A model generated the notes under the pieces. The model saw nothing but the letters and a program-made list of their open reading frames with translations, did not search any database and was not told the origin of the DNA. From Clostridium sp. 1001271st1 H5 (lineage in GTDB: Bacteria; Bacillota; Clostridia; Lachnospirales; Lachnospiraceae), in contig NZ_SPHO01000025.1 of assembly GCF_005845215.1 (NCBI RefSeq), positions 1-64,000 on the forward strand: a stretch of DNA of 64,000 nucleotides. The letters run 5' to 3'. A program made the translations under genes and the position numbers. This document shows positions 24,368-32,929 of this stretch, piece after piece (within the stretch, counting starts at the first letter, position 1; each line of letters starts with the position of its first letter).

Positions 24368-25756
24368 ATGGAACATAAAAGGAGTCAATGGGCCAGCAAC
24401 ATAGGATTTATACTGGCTGCCGCGGGAAGCGCTGTGGGACTGGGGAATATATGGAAATTCCCGGGAAAGGTGGCCGCAGGAGGAGGCGGGGCGTTTTTAA
24501 TCTGCTATGCCCTGATTGTTCTGCTGGTAGGATTTCCGGTCATGCTGGCAGAGCTCTCCATCGGACGCAGCACCCAGAAAAACGTAGTGGGCGCGTTCCG
24601 CCGGCTGAACCCGCGCTGGAGCTTTGCCGGGGGCATCGGCGTCCTGACCCTGTTTGTAATTATGTCCTACTACAGTGTGGTGGGAGGATGGGTGATGAAA
24701 TACATTGCAGTGTATCTGACCGGAGCTGATTTCAGCGCCTTTGGAAATGACAGCAGCAGATTTTCCGCCTACTTTGCGGATTTCATATCCCGGCCGGGAG
24801 AGCCCCTCATATGGGGCGCTGCCTTCCTGCTTCTGTGCATCTACGTGGTTGTACGGGGCGTGTCAGAAGGAATTGAACGGGTCAGCAAATTTTTAATGCC
24901 CGGCCTGTTCGTACTGCTGACCGGAATCGTCATCTATGCAATGACCCTGGACGGGGCTGCTGAAGGTCTTAAGTATATGCTGGCCGTGGACCCGGCAAAA
25001 TTCAACGGCGGAACCGTTGTGGCTGCCCTGGGCCAGGCATTCTTTTCCCTCAGCGTGGGAATGGGCATTATGGTGACTTACGGCTCCTATGTGCCCAGGA
25101 CAGAAAACCTGTCCAAAAGCGCGGGCTGCATCTGCATTCTGGACAGCCTTGTGGCACTGCTGTCCGGATTAGCCATCGTACCGGTGGTCTATATCACGGC
25201 CGGACCCGAAGCCATGGGAATGGGAGGCGGCTTTGCCTTCATGGCTCTTCCGGAGGTATTCAGCCGGCTGCCCGGCGGCGTGTTCTTTGGCTTTGCCTTC
25301 TTCCTGCTGCTGTTTGTGGCTGCCCTGACCAGCGCCATCAGCATCCTTGAGAGCTGCATCGCATGGCTTACGGAGGAATTTGGACTGTCCAGGCTGAAAG
25401 CCACCCTGCTTCTTGTGATTCCCATGTCATTTTTAAGCGCAGGCTATTCACTGTCGCAGGGGGCCATGGACATAAACCTGCCCTGGTTTGATTTCACCAA
25501 CGGCGTACAGTATCTTCCCATGAATGCTGTCATGGAAAAATTCACTGACAATCTGATGATTCCCCTGGGAGCCCTGTGCTTCTGCCTGTTTGTGGGATGG
25601 GTATGGGGAACGGACAATGCCTCTGGGGAAATTGAAGCCTCGGGCCACAGCCTGGCCTGGAAACGGCTGTGGGCCTTTCTGGTGAAATTCCTGGCTCCGG
25701 CGGTTATTGTGGTCATCTTATATTTTACGGTTGGACGCGGGCAGGGCCTGTCCTAA
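24368..25756 (+). CDS. Second NSS-family sodium-dependent transporter
   Basis: A 462-residue LeuT-fold symporter. TM1 reads GFILAAAGSAVGLGNIWKFPGKVAAGGGGAF, and about eleven helices follow. It would take up an amino acid or related amine with Na+. An in-frame ATG at 24326 lies in the upstream hairpin; GGAGGG nine bases before ATG 24368 fixes the start at MEHKRSQ. It is divergent from the ABC importer operon and monocistronic. The substrate is unknown. Confidence 0.92.
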   Translation: MEHKRSQWASNIGFILAAAGSAVGLGNIWKFPGKVAAGGGGAFLICYALIVLLVGFPVMLAELSIGRSTQKNVVGAFRRLNPRWSFAGGIGVLTLFVIMSYYSVVGGWVMKYIAVYLTGADFSAFGNDSSRFSAYFADFISRPGEPLIWGAAFLLLCIYVVVRGVSEGIERVSKFLMPGLFVLLTGIVIYAMTLDGAAEGLKYMLAVDPAKFNGGTVVAALGQAFFSLSVGMGIMVTYGSYVPRTENLSKSAGCICILDSLVALLSGLAIVPVVYITAGPEAMGMGGGFAFMALPEVFSRLPGGVFFGFAFFLLLFVAALTSAISILESCIAWLTEEFGLSRLKATLLLVIPMSFLSAGYSLSQGAMDINLPWFDFTNGVQYLPMNAVMEKFTDNLMIPLGALCFCLFVGWVWGTDNASGEIEASGHSLAWKRLWAFLVKFLAPAVIVVILYFTVGRGQGLS

Positions 25757-25773
25757 AGGGCCGGCCCCGCATA

Positions 25774-26601
25774 TCATGAATCAATGGTTCCGGCATCTGT
25801 TTTTCCGAAACCTGTATTTTTTTCTTCCCGGTCTTCGTCAGCACGGTCTGTCCCGGCCTGCAGATTATCCGCCTCCCGGTTTTCCTCCAGCGCATCCATG
25901 CTCTCCTTAAGACTCTTTCCCTGGCTGTCTCCAAGCTCCGCAGCCTGGTCCCGCAGAGACGCAATCTCCATTTCCTTTCTCTTTATGGCGCTGGTCTCAT
26001 TGTCAATCATATCCGCCACATTGGCGCCCCCCATGCCCTTACTGACCAGGGCATCCACATGGACGCCGCTCTGGCTGGCTTCCGCTTCCTTCACATGCAT
26101 CTCACCTTCAATCCGGTCCTTTACGGATGCTATCCTCTCAGCATTTCTGATGCCGTCCGATACATTGGCAAGGCTGCTTAAACGCTCTGCTTCCCGCTGG
26201 TCCTCCGTCTTATTGGGGTCAGGCTTTCCGGACTTTTTTTTGTCATCCTGTTCCACACACGCCTTGGCCTGCTGGGCATACAGTCCGGCTATCTGTTTGT
26301 CCAGGTCCGCCAGCTGCTTCCCGTAATTTTTCAGCTGGTCCTTGATATCATCCACCTTGCCGCCGTTTTTCAAGGTACTTTCTACCAGGTCATTCTTTCT
26401 GTCAATAATGGCCTGCTTCTGCTTTGTCAGATTCTCTATCATACTCATAAACTTTCCCTGAGGCGAGAACGTGGCCCTGTCACTGCGCCCTGTTCCGGCT
26501 GCTTTTCTGGTTCCGGCCTTATTTTTTGCAAAGGAGGCGTTTACCCTTGCCGCATTGATGATGGTGTTTTTAGGCTGAACTGAATTAAAATTAATTCTCA
26601 T
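25774..26601 (-). CDS. Uncharacterised coiled-coil protein
   Basis: A 275-residue soluble protein that I do not recognise. No signal peptide or membrane helix is visible. Residues 1-45 are basic and Asn/Ala-rich (MRINFNSVQPKNT). Residues 50-125 and 150-250 are charged heptad-like helices (SMIENLTKQKQAIIDRKN, IKRKEMEIASLRDQAAEL). A Lys/Asp/Pro-rich break lies near 118-135, and the C-terminus is Asp/Glu-rich and probably disordered. GGGAGG precedes the ATG. It is monocistronic, convergent with the second NSS gene, whose stop is only 17 bp away. A filament, scaffold or partner-binding role is possible but unsupported. Confidence 0.7.
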   Translation of the reverse strand: MRINFNSVQPKNTIINAARVNASFAKNKAGTRKAAGTGRSDRATFSPQGKFMSMIENLTKQKQAIIDRKNDLVESTLKNGGKVDDIKDQLKNYGKQLADLDKQIAGLYAQQAKACVEQDDKKKSGKPDPNKTEDQREAERLSSLANVSDGIRNAERIASVKDRIEGEMHVKEAEASQSGVHVDALVSKGMGGANVADMIDNETSAIKRKEMEIASLRDQAAELGDSQGKSLKESMDALEENREADNLQAGTDRADEDREEKNTGFGKTDAGTIDS

Positions 26602-26722
26602 AGTCTTTCCTCCCGCTGGGATTTTTTGTTCCTGTCTATGTTATCGTACGGTTGCTGTTAAAGTTTACAGTGCCGGAATATAAATAAAATGGAGGCCTCT
26701 GTCAGAACATACTTTATCAAAT

Positions 26723-26766
26723 AAAAAAAGGAAGGCTGTCAACCTGCATCTGCTGACATCCTTCCT
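26723..26766 (-). terminator. Terminator of the sugar-acid operon
   Basis: GGAAGGCTGTCA (26730-26741) pairs with TGACATCCTTCC (26754-26765) with one mismatch; on the minus strand the stem is followed by TTTTTTTATTT. It ends the leftward operon 20 bp after the YhcH gene. Confidence 0.85.
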
Positions 26767-26787
26767 CTTACTAATTCCTCTGTATGC

Positions 26788-27252
26788 CTATATCCTGTCC
26801 ACACTCACTTTAACAACCACTTTTCTTACCTTCCCCGGATGCTCTACCATACAGCCGGGCCGGTGGATATCACTGGGAAAAAATATATTATAACAGCCTT
26901 TGGTTGCAATCAGGAAACTCTCGTCACCTACAGCTTCATAGAAGTAAATATCACTCTCATCTTTTCCTTCTGTAATAGCCAGGTCTCCAAGGTCCGGCGC
27001 AAAGCCCAGCATCTCCCTCCCCTTTGCCACAAACTGAACATCCACATATTTCTTATGTATTTCAGGTTTTTTATCATTGGAAGGACAGGTTGTTATATCC
27101 ATCACCATTGCATAGATGTCCTTTCCGTCTATTGCATATGTCCCTGGCTCCATCTGTGTAAAATCCCTGCCCATAAGATATTCCAATGCCTTTTGGATTC
27201 CCTCTGGATATTTTCCCAAATCCTCATTGGTATAAATAGATGAAGATATCAT
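26788..27252 (-). CDS. YhcH/YjgK/YiaL family protein
   Basis: A 154-residue cupin-like protein of the DUF386 family (YhcH of sialic acid operons, EbgC of the Ebg galactosidase). Typical segments are EIHKKYVDVQFVAKGRE, DESDIYFYEAV and CYNIFFPSDIHRPGC, with conserved His/Glu that bind a metal. Members appear to act as sugar or sugar-acid isomerases/mutarotases. It is the last gene of the TRAP/aldolase operon, 14 bp after the HpaI-type gene, so it probably processes the same substrate. Confidence 0.88.
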   Translation of the reverse strand: MISSSIYTNEDLGKYPEGIQKALEYLMGRDFTQMEPGTYAIDGKDIYAMVMDITTCPSNDKKPEIHKKYVDVQFVAKGREMLGFAPDLGDLAITEGKDESDIYFYEAVGDESFLIATKGCYNIFFPSDIHRPGCMVEHPGKVRKVVVKVSVDRI

Positions 27253-27266
27253 ACAGCCACCTCTTT

Positions 27267-28082
27267 CTACACTGTCTCAAAATGCTGTTTTAACGGCACA
27301 TAAACATCTTTTCTCAAACCGGATAAAAGCATCTTAAAATTTGTGACATCGTTTCTCAGCGTCATGACCCGTACACCGTTCTCCGCCATTTCAATTGCTC
27401 TCTCCAGGTTAGGAGGCGCGATGGGACCCATTAAGGGAATGCTTTTTTCCTTGGCCTTTTTAAATAAGAGTTCAAAACGGCTTTTTACCTGGGGATTATC
27501 AAAATTATATGTCTCTTTAATTCCTAATCCAAGAGCTAAATCAGATGGCCCTAACTGTACCCCGCCCAAACCTTCCACATTCAGTATCTCATCAATATTA
27601 TCAAAAAATTCCGGGTCCTCTGCCAACGGTATTACCAGTGTTTCATGGTTGCATTTCTCAACATATTGTCCAAAATCAAAATCCGGATAGCAGCCATAAC
27701 CCGCGCTTCTGCAATCTGTGGCTGACCCTCTCACCCCATAAGGAGGAAACCTCACAGCCTGTATCATCTTTTTAGCGTCCTCAGCAGTGCGGCAATGAGG
27801 CACCACTACTGCGTCTGCTCCGAATTCCGCTGTTGTACGTATCAGCACCTCATCGTTATATTTAACACGGACACACGTCCCCATTCCGCTCTCATTTGCG
27901 GCAATTATCAAAGCCTGAAGCTCTCTGTCAATGGTCACCGGTGTATGTTCCATGTCAATGAACACAAAGTCGAATCCAGAATATCCTATCATCTGAACCA
28001 CAATAGGGCTTCCTGTAAATATTCCCATACCCACTGCCAGCTTACCCTCATCCAGTATTTTCTTAATTTTGTTCTCTCTCAT
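27267..28082 (-). CDS. HpcH/HpaI-family class II 2-keto-3-deoxy acid aldolase
   Basis: A 271-residue TIM-barrel, metal-dependent aldolase that cleaves 2-keto-3-deoxy acids to pyruvate plus an aldehyde. H46 (FIDMEHTP) is the catalytic His position, R72 (VRVK) binds the keto-acid, and E155 (PLAEDPEF) and D181 (GPSDLA) are metal ligands. AAGGAG before ATG 28082 fixes the start; an open frame continues to 28121. Homologues act on 4-hydroxy-2-oxoheptanedioate, ketodeoxyrhamnonate or ketodeoxygluconate. The TRAP genes upstream suggest an imported acid as source. Confidence 0.88.
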   Translation of the reverse strand: MRENKIKKILDEGKLAVGMGIFTGSPIVVQMIGYSGFDFVFIDMEHTPVTIDRELQALIIAANESGMGTCVRVKYNDEVLIRTTAEFGADAVVVPHCRTAEDAKKMIQAVRFPPYGVRGSATDCRSAGYGCYPDFDFGQYVEKCNHETLVIPLAEDPEFFDNIDEILNVEGLGGVQLGPSDLALGLGIKETYNFDNPQVKSRFELLFKKAKEKSIPLMGPIAPPNLERAIEMAENGVRVMTLRNDVTNFKMLLSGLRKDVYVPLKQHFETV

Positions 28083-28144
28083 ACTTATTCTCCTTATTTT
28101 ATTTGTGCTTATATTACACATTTCTCTATTCTCAGTACACCGTT

Positions 28145-29434
28145 TTAGTATTTCAGAAATATTTTCGGAAGAATCAAAACCACATCGGGAATGTATGTAA
28201 TGACAAGCAAAAATGCAATCATAACCCCAATCATGGGAAGTATCTCCTTTATAATGTCCTTGAGCGGTGTATCAGAGATGGCCGATGTAACAAACAGCAA
28301 CGGGCCATAAGGCGGGGTCACCATCCCTATCATCATATTAATTACAAACATGACGCCAAAATGCACCGAATCTATACCAAAACTTTGAACCAGCGGATAA
28401 ATCATAGGGATAAATACCAGTGTTATTGTGTTATTGTCAAATATCATGCCCAGTATCAGGAACATAATATTGCATATCAACAGGAAAACATACCTGTTAT
28501 CTGTAATTCCCATAATGAATCCGCCTAACAAGGTGGGGATGCGTTCCAGTGTGGATATATAAACAATAACGGACGCACAGCCCACAGTTATGGAAACAGT
28601 GCCCACGGTTCTTGCTGTTTCTAACAATATTTTTTTTAAAGATTCCCAGTTCAGCATCCTATATACCAGTACGGAAACAATCAACGCATACGCTCCTGCC
28701 ACTGCTCCTGCCTCCGTAGGTGTTACCGCCCCTCCATAGATACCACCTAACAGAATAACCGGAGTCAGAAGTGCGGGAATTGCCTTAAAGGTATAGGTCA
28801 GGAACAAAGGAATGGTATATTTTGTTCCATAAGGATACTTTCTTTTGTAAGACACTATCAGACAGTACGCTCCCAGAAATACTGCAAGCATTACACCTGG
28901 CAGCATCCCTCCCATAAACAGTGCTCCTACAGATGCCCCTGTAAGGGACGAGTACAGCAGCATGGTCATGCTGGGCGGAAAGATAGGGCCGATTGTGGCC
29001 GAGGCTGCCGTAATAGCACAGCTGAATCCATCATCATATCCCTGACGTTTCATCTCCGCAATTTCCATAATGCCGACGCCGGAGGCATCTGCCATGGCCG
29101 ACCCTGTCATACCCGAGAATATCAGGGATACCAATACATTTACCTGGGCCATGCCGCCGCGCATCCTTCCCACAATGCCATCTGAAAAGCGGAATATCAT
29201 ATCTGATATCTTGCCTGTATTCATCACATTAGCTGTGAATACAAACAAGGGAATTGCTATGATGACATAATTGTTCCAATACGCCTCGCATATGCAGTTC
29301 GGTATTACTCCAAGATTCCCACCTGTAGCCAGCATATAGATTACACCAACAGAGAGCATCCCCAATGCAATGGGCATCCCTGTAAGAAAAATCATGGCAA
29401 ATGCTGCTAAAAATACAACAATTCCAATATTCAT
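28145..29434 (-). CDS. dctM: TRAP transporter large permease (DctM)
   Basis: A 429-residue membrane protein with about twelve hydrophobic segments, the ion-coupled transport subunit of a TRAP importer. Hallmarks are the FSGMTGSAMADASGVG and IGPIFPPSMTMLLYSSLTGASVG loops and the C-terminal TPPYGPLLFV segment. GGAGGG precedes the ATG. With DctQ and DctP, encoded just upstream, it should import an organic or sugar acid using the Na+ gradient. Confidence 0.93.
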   Translation of the reverse strand: MNIGIVVFLAAFAMIFLTGMPIALGMLSVGVIYMLATGGNLGVIPNCICEAYWNNYVIIAIPLFVFTANVMNTGKISDMIFRFSDGIVGRMRGGMAQVNVLVSLIFSGMTGSAMADASGVGIMEIAEMKRQGYDDGFSCAITAASATIGPIFPPSMTMLLYSSLTGASVGALFMGGMLPGVMLAVFLGAYCLIVSYKRKYPYGTKYTIPLFLTYTFKAIPALLTPVILLGGIYGGAVTPTEAGAVAGAYALIVSVLVYRMLNWESLKKILLETARTVGTVSITVGCASVIVYISTLERIPTLLGGFIMGITDNRYVFLLICNIMFLILGMIFDNNTITLVFIPMIYPLVQSFGIDSVHFGVMFVINMMIGMVTPPYGPLLFVTSAISDTPLKDIIKEILPMIGVMIAFLLVITYIPDVVLILPKIFLKY

Positions 29435-29452
29435 ACCATGTTCCCTCCTCTC

Positions 29453-29950
29453 CTACCTTTTTTGTCTCTTCATGAGCCATTTCCTCACATCCCTATACAC
29501 ATCCGCAAAGGAATAACACATTACGCCAAAAGTCAGGATAATGATTGGAAAAAAGTAAAACTTCACAGGTATTTTCAAGGATGGGCTTACTGTTCTGTAC
29601 TTCATGATATACCGAACCGTAGGCTTTAACAGGATTGCATATGTGATACCCATTACTAAATTGCGGAAAATCCTTAACCCCCTCTGACCGTCTTCTGAAA
29701 GCAAATCATATACCATGGTAAAATTAACATGTTTGTTTAATCTACGGACATAACACGCTCCTAAAAGTACGGTCCAGATATAGGTTGCCACCTGTACCTC
29801 AGTCCCCCATGCGGGAGGACGATTCAATACATATCTGGAAAATACAGAATATACAAATGCCAGGAAAAGGACTGAGAATGTAATGACCGGAATAAGGACT
29901 TCCACACAATCCCTCATTCTGAGAAATAACCATTTAATTTTTTCTCTCAT
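29453..29950 (-). CDS. dctQ: TRAP transporter small permease (DctQ)
   Basis: A 165-residue membrane protein with four hydrophobic segments, the small subunit that docks on DctM. The conserved block FSRYVLNRPPAWGTEVQVATYIWTVLLGACYVRR is present. AAAGGAGG precedes the ATG. It lies between dctP and dctM in the usual P-Q-M order. Confidence 0.9.
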   Translation of the reverse strand: MREKIKWLFLRMRDCVEVLIPVITFSVLFLAFVYSVFSRYVLNRPPAWGTEVQVATYIWTVLLGACYVRRLNKHVNFTMVYDLLSEDGQRGLRIFRNLVMGITYAILLKPTVRYIMKYRTVSPSLKIPVKFYFFPIIILTFGVMCYSFADVYRDVRKWLMKRQKR

Positions 29951-29975
29951 TGCATGCCTCCTTTCATTCCGGCGC

Positions 29976-31076
29976 TTACTTAGTTATTGCATTAAAAATA
30001 TCCATATTCCAATTTTTTTCATTGTCCGGATTGGACAGATAGTACTCAAACGCATATTTTTTGAAGGCATCTCTATCCGGCTCCTGTATGTTAATTCCAT
30101 ACTTCTGCACACATTCATCCAGGATTTTTTCTTCCTCCGCCAGTACATCCTGATTGTTCTTATTAACAGCCTCTTTTATAATTTGTGTCAGCTTTTCCTG
30201 CTGGTCCGGTGTCATAGCCTCCCATTTATCGCCATTTATGCATACCAGGTTGGCTGTTATCATATGGTCTGTCATGATTATGCTTTTTGATACTTCCTGC
30301 ATGGCATTGGCATAGGAAGACAGTATTATATTCTCTTGAGCATCTACTGTACCTGTCTGCATGGCAAGGTATGTCTCACTGCTGTCTAAAGGTGTTGGCT
30401 CCGCACCGATGGCTGTCCCCATGTCAAGAAAGGATGCTGAGTTTGGCATACGGATTTTTACCCCTTTTAAATCTTCTGGTTTCTGCACGGTAATGGAACC
30501 GTCTGAAAGCCACACATCACGCCTTCCCAGATAAAACGGGGCAATTACCTTTACATGGAATTCCTCCCAAATCTGATTCTGAACCCATTTTCCAATCTCT
30601 CCGTCCGTGTCTAATACCTGCATCATGCCTTCCACATCATCGTATAAAAATGCAATATCAAACATGTTTGCCCACAGAGCCCCGTTGTCATAGAAATATC
30701 CCAACTGAATAAATCCAATGTCAATATTTCCATCCAAAAGAGCCCCCAACTCTGCACTGGATTTAAAAAGAGTGGCACTGTCATAGTGCTCAAACTGAAA
30801 GTTTCCTTCTCCTTCTTTATCTGATACCTCTGAAATCCTGGATTGCAAAAGCTGGGTTGACGCCCCCGGCAGCTGGGAAGTGGATGTAATCAATTTTACG
30901 GTGTTCTTTCCGCCAGTATCCGCAGCTGCCGCCTTTTCTGTCTGTGTCCCGGATGTTTGTGCACCGACTTCCTGATTTCCTGTTTCCCCTTTATTTTTCC
31001 CGGAACTGCAGCCAGCCAGGAAAATTGCCATAAGTACTGCCATTGCCAGAACAGCTGCCCCTTTTTTATTCATCAT
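29976..31076 (-). CDS. dctP: TRAP transporter substrate-binding lipoprotein (DctP)
   Basis: A 366-residue extracellular solute receptor. The signal peptide ends in the lipobox IFLAGCSSG, so unlike Gram-negative DctP it is lipid-anchored. The TRAP-family segment is GVKIRMPNSASFLDMGTAIGAEPTPLDSSETYLAMQTGTVDAQEN; R of KIRMPNS is the position that binds the ligand's carboxylate. The ligand is therefore probably an acid, matching the two aldolases in the operon. It follows the Eda-like gene by 25 bp. Confidence 0.92.
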   Translation of the reverse strand: MMNKKGAAVLAMAVLMAIFLAGCSSGKNKGETGNQEVGAQTSGTQTEKAAAADTGGKNTVKLITSTSQLPGASTQLLQSRISEVSDKEGEGNFQFEHYDSATLFKSSAELGALLDGNIDIGFIQLGYFYDNGALWANMFDIAFLYDDVEGMMQVLDTDGEIGKWVQNQIWEEFHVKVIAPFYLGRRDVWLSDGSITVQKPEDLKGVKIRMPNSASFLDMGTAIGAEPTPLDSSETYLAMQTGTVDAQENIILSSYANAMQEVSKSIIMTDHMITANLVCINGDKWEAMTPDQQEKLTQIIKEAVNKNNQDVLAEEEKILDECVQKYGINIQEPDRDAFKKYAFEYYLSNPDNEKNWNMDIFNAITK

Positions 31077-31101
31077 ATAGTAACCCTTCCCCTTTCAGAT
31101 T

Positions 31102-31752
31102 TTATGAATTCATTTTTATCATTTCCACATGCTTTCTTGCCCGGTTTTCTATCTCCTGATAATCTTTATTCTCAATCAGGTCATTTGTCAGAAATGCTCT
31201 TGTTCCAAATGCCTTTATTCCAGCCTGTAGAAACTGCGGAATAGTATCAAGACTCACATTACAGGTGGCCTGCATGGGTATATGCCCAAGGGGACCCATA
31301 AGATATTTCACATCATTCACATCATCCACAATATACAGTTTTACAATATCTGCGCCGCAGTCCCTGGCATACACAATTTCAGTGGGTGTCATAGCCCCTG
31401 GTATGGACACCATATCTAACTCCTTTGTGCGTTTTATCACAGCCTCATTTGTATTGGGTGAAACAATATACCCGGCCCCCAGTCGATGGGCCAGCTCCAC
31501 CTGACCCACTGTCAATACTGTTCCGGCTCCCATGCAGACCCTGTCTCCCACAGCCGCTTTTACAGCCAGCATCTGCTCTTCAAAATACTTCTCAGGACTA
31601 TCCTTCCGATGGTTATAAGTAATCTCAATAAACTTCACTCCCCCATCTGCCAGAGCCTTAGCTACATTAGCTGCACCCTCAGTAGGAATCCCCCGGAAAA
31701 TCACAATTAACTTTTCCTTTTCAATACTTTTTAGTACATCTTTTCCATTCAT
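31102..31752 (-). CDS. Eda-like class I 2-keto-3-deoxy acid aldolase with altered phosphate-binding loop
   Basis: A 216-residue TIM-barrel protein of the KDPG/KHG aldolase family. The Schiff-base lysine is K138 (ADIVKLY) and the catalytic Glu E43 (FIEITYN). In E. coli Eda the substrate phosphate sits on a CPTGG loop. Here that position reads MQATCN (residues 160-165), so the two glycines are gone, and R49 of LRT is replaced by the sequence YNH. This argues for a non-phosphorylated substrate such as 2-keto-3-deoxygluconate or 4-hydroxy-2-oxoglutarate. AGGAGG eight bases before ATG 31752 fixes the start. First gene of the TRAP operon. Confidence 0.85.
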   Translation of the reverse strand: MNGKDVLKSIEKEKLIVIFRGIPTEGAANVAKALADGGVKFIEITYNHRKDSPEKYFEEQMLAVKAAVGDRVCMGAGTVLTVGQVELAHRLGAGYIVSPNTNEAVIKRTKELDMVSIPGAMTPTEIVYARDCGADIVKLYIVDDVNDVKYLMGPLGHIPMQATCNVSLDTIPQFLQAGIKAFGTRAFLTNDLIENKDYQEIENRARKHVEMIKMNS

Positions 31753-31782
31753 GTCCACATCCTCCTACGCTTTTCATATTGT

Positions 31783-31884
31783 CAAAAATATACAATGTTT
31801 TCACTTTTATTTATGCACTTTTCTATCCTCCCCTCCTGTATGCGGAGGGGGTTTTCTTATGTTTTGACACATTGTATATTTTTG
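31783..31884. promoter_or_regulatory. Distant 15-bp inverted repeats in the LysR/operon intergenic region
   Basis: CAAAAATATACAATG (31783-31797) and CATTGTATATTTTTG (31870-31884) are perfect reverse complements 72 bp apart, one beside each divergent gene. They are candidate sites for the adjacent LysR regulator, which could bridge them by looping. The right copy overlaps the spacer of the lysR promoter. Confidence 0.6.
31830..31857 (+). terminator. Hairpin with T-rich tail between the two operators
   Basis: CCCCTCC (31830-31836) pairs with GGAGGGG (31844-31850) around TGTATGC and is followed by GTTTTCTT. On the plus strand it looks like an intrinsic terminator upstream of the lysR promoter. 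It may block rightward read-through or belong to a longer lysR leader. Confidence 0.5.
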
Positions 31885-31891
31885 TTATTTA
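31864..31891 (+). promoter_or_regulatory. Probable lysR promoter
   Basis: TTGACA (31864-31869) with TATTTA (31886-31891) after 16 bp. An alternative -10, TATAGT at 31890-31895, would give a 20-bp spacer. It overlaps the right operator arm, which fits LysR autorepression. Confidence 0.55.
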
Positions 31892-31980
31892 TAGTATACT
31901 TTAGTATGAGCATAATTACTAATTCATTTTTCAGGATTCAACTATCGAAAAAAACGATAGCATTCAGAGAGGTATTGTAC

Positions 31981-32850
31981 ATGAATACACGGCAATTAGA
32001 ATATATTTTAGCCATTGCAGAAGAAAAAAATATTCTCCGGGCCTCAGAAAAACTTTTTATATCGCAGTCTACCCTAAGTCAGACGCTGCTTAATCTGGAA
32101 AAAGAATTGGGAACCCCACTTTTTATACGCAATCCGAGGGAGTTATCCATCACGGAAGCCGGCCAGTATTATATAGACGCCTGCAAGGATATCATGCATA
32201 TAAAAGAACAGACATACGAACGAATACGCAATATTTCCAATATGGGTAAAGAACGTTACCGTGTCGGCATATCCTCCCAGGAGGGGATGGAGCGCTTTTT
32301 GACTGCATCTGGTATTTTTCAGAAAAAATATCCTAACGTTGAACTGTATGCTACCGATGAAAGCGCTAAAAATTTATTAAAAAAACTAAATATGGGGCAG
32401 CTTGCTTTAATTATTACATCCCTGGATTCTCTGCAAAAAATCACGTTTCCTTACAAAGTACTCAGCCGCGAAGAAATTCTTTTACTAGTTCCCAAATCTC
32501 TTCCTTATAAATCAGGAGGAGAAAACCACAAATTAAAATGGGAATTGTTAAAAAGTGAACACTTTATTCTATCAAAGCAAAACTCTACCATGCGCAGTAT
32601 TACAGACCACATATTTAAGCAGCTAGGCGTGAACCCGGATATCGTATGCGAACTGGACAACACCTCAGCAACTATACACATGGTAGCTGAAGGTATTGGT
32701 CTGGCCTTCCTGCCGAAGGGTCTTAAGGTTGAAAATGAACACATCCGTTATGTATCATTGATGCCTAAAGTATACCGGTATCAGGTAGTAATCTATCAGG
32801 AAGAATTGGCTCTGAATCACAAGATGACTGATTTTATTGACATGCTGTAA
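31981..32850 (+). CDS. LysR-family transcriptional regulator
   Basis: A 289-residue regulator. The N-terminal winged helix-turn-helix reads MNTRQLEYILAIAEEKNILRASEKLFISQSTLSQTL, and the effector-binding domain (about residues 90-289) has the two-lobed periplasmic-binding fold with GIGLAFLPKG near the end. The frame is open to 31795, but GAGAGG before ATG 31981 and the family N-terminus fix the start. It is divergent from the TRAP/aldolase operon and should respond to the imported acid or an intermediate. The DNA is A+T-rich like the operon. Confidence 0.9.
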   Translation: MNTRQLEYILAIAEEKNILRASEKLFISQSTLSQTLLNLEKELGTPLFIRNPRELSITEAGQYYIDACKDIMHIKEQTYERIRNISNMGKERYRVGISSQEGMERFLTASGIFQKKYPNVELYATDESAKNLLKKLNMGQLALIITSLDSLQKITFPYKVLSREEILLLVPKSLPYKSGGENHKLKWELLKSEHFILSKQNSTMRSITDHIFKQLGVNPDIVCELDNTSATIHMVAEGIGLAFLPKGLKVENEHIRYVSLMPKVYRYQVVIYQEELALNHKMTDFIDML

Positions 32851-32929
32851 AGGGTGTGCGCCAGCCCTTCATTACCGCATTTCCCGTTTCGCAGTTTCAA
32901 CAAATTCCGCGTTATTATTTTAACTTTTA

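Noticed and set aside
31795..31980. 62-residue N-terminal extension of the LysR regulator
   Set aside because: It crosses the hairpin and operator repeats; the LysR helix-turn-helix normally starts within a few residues of the N-terminus, as from ATG 31981.
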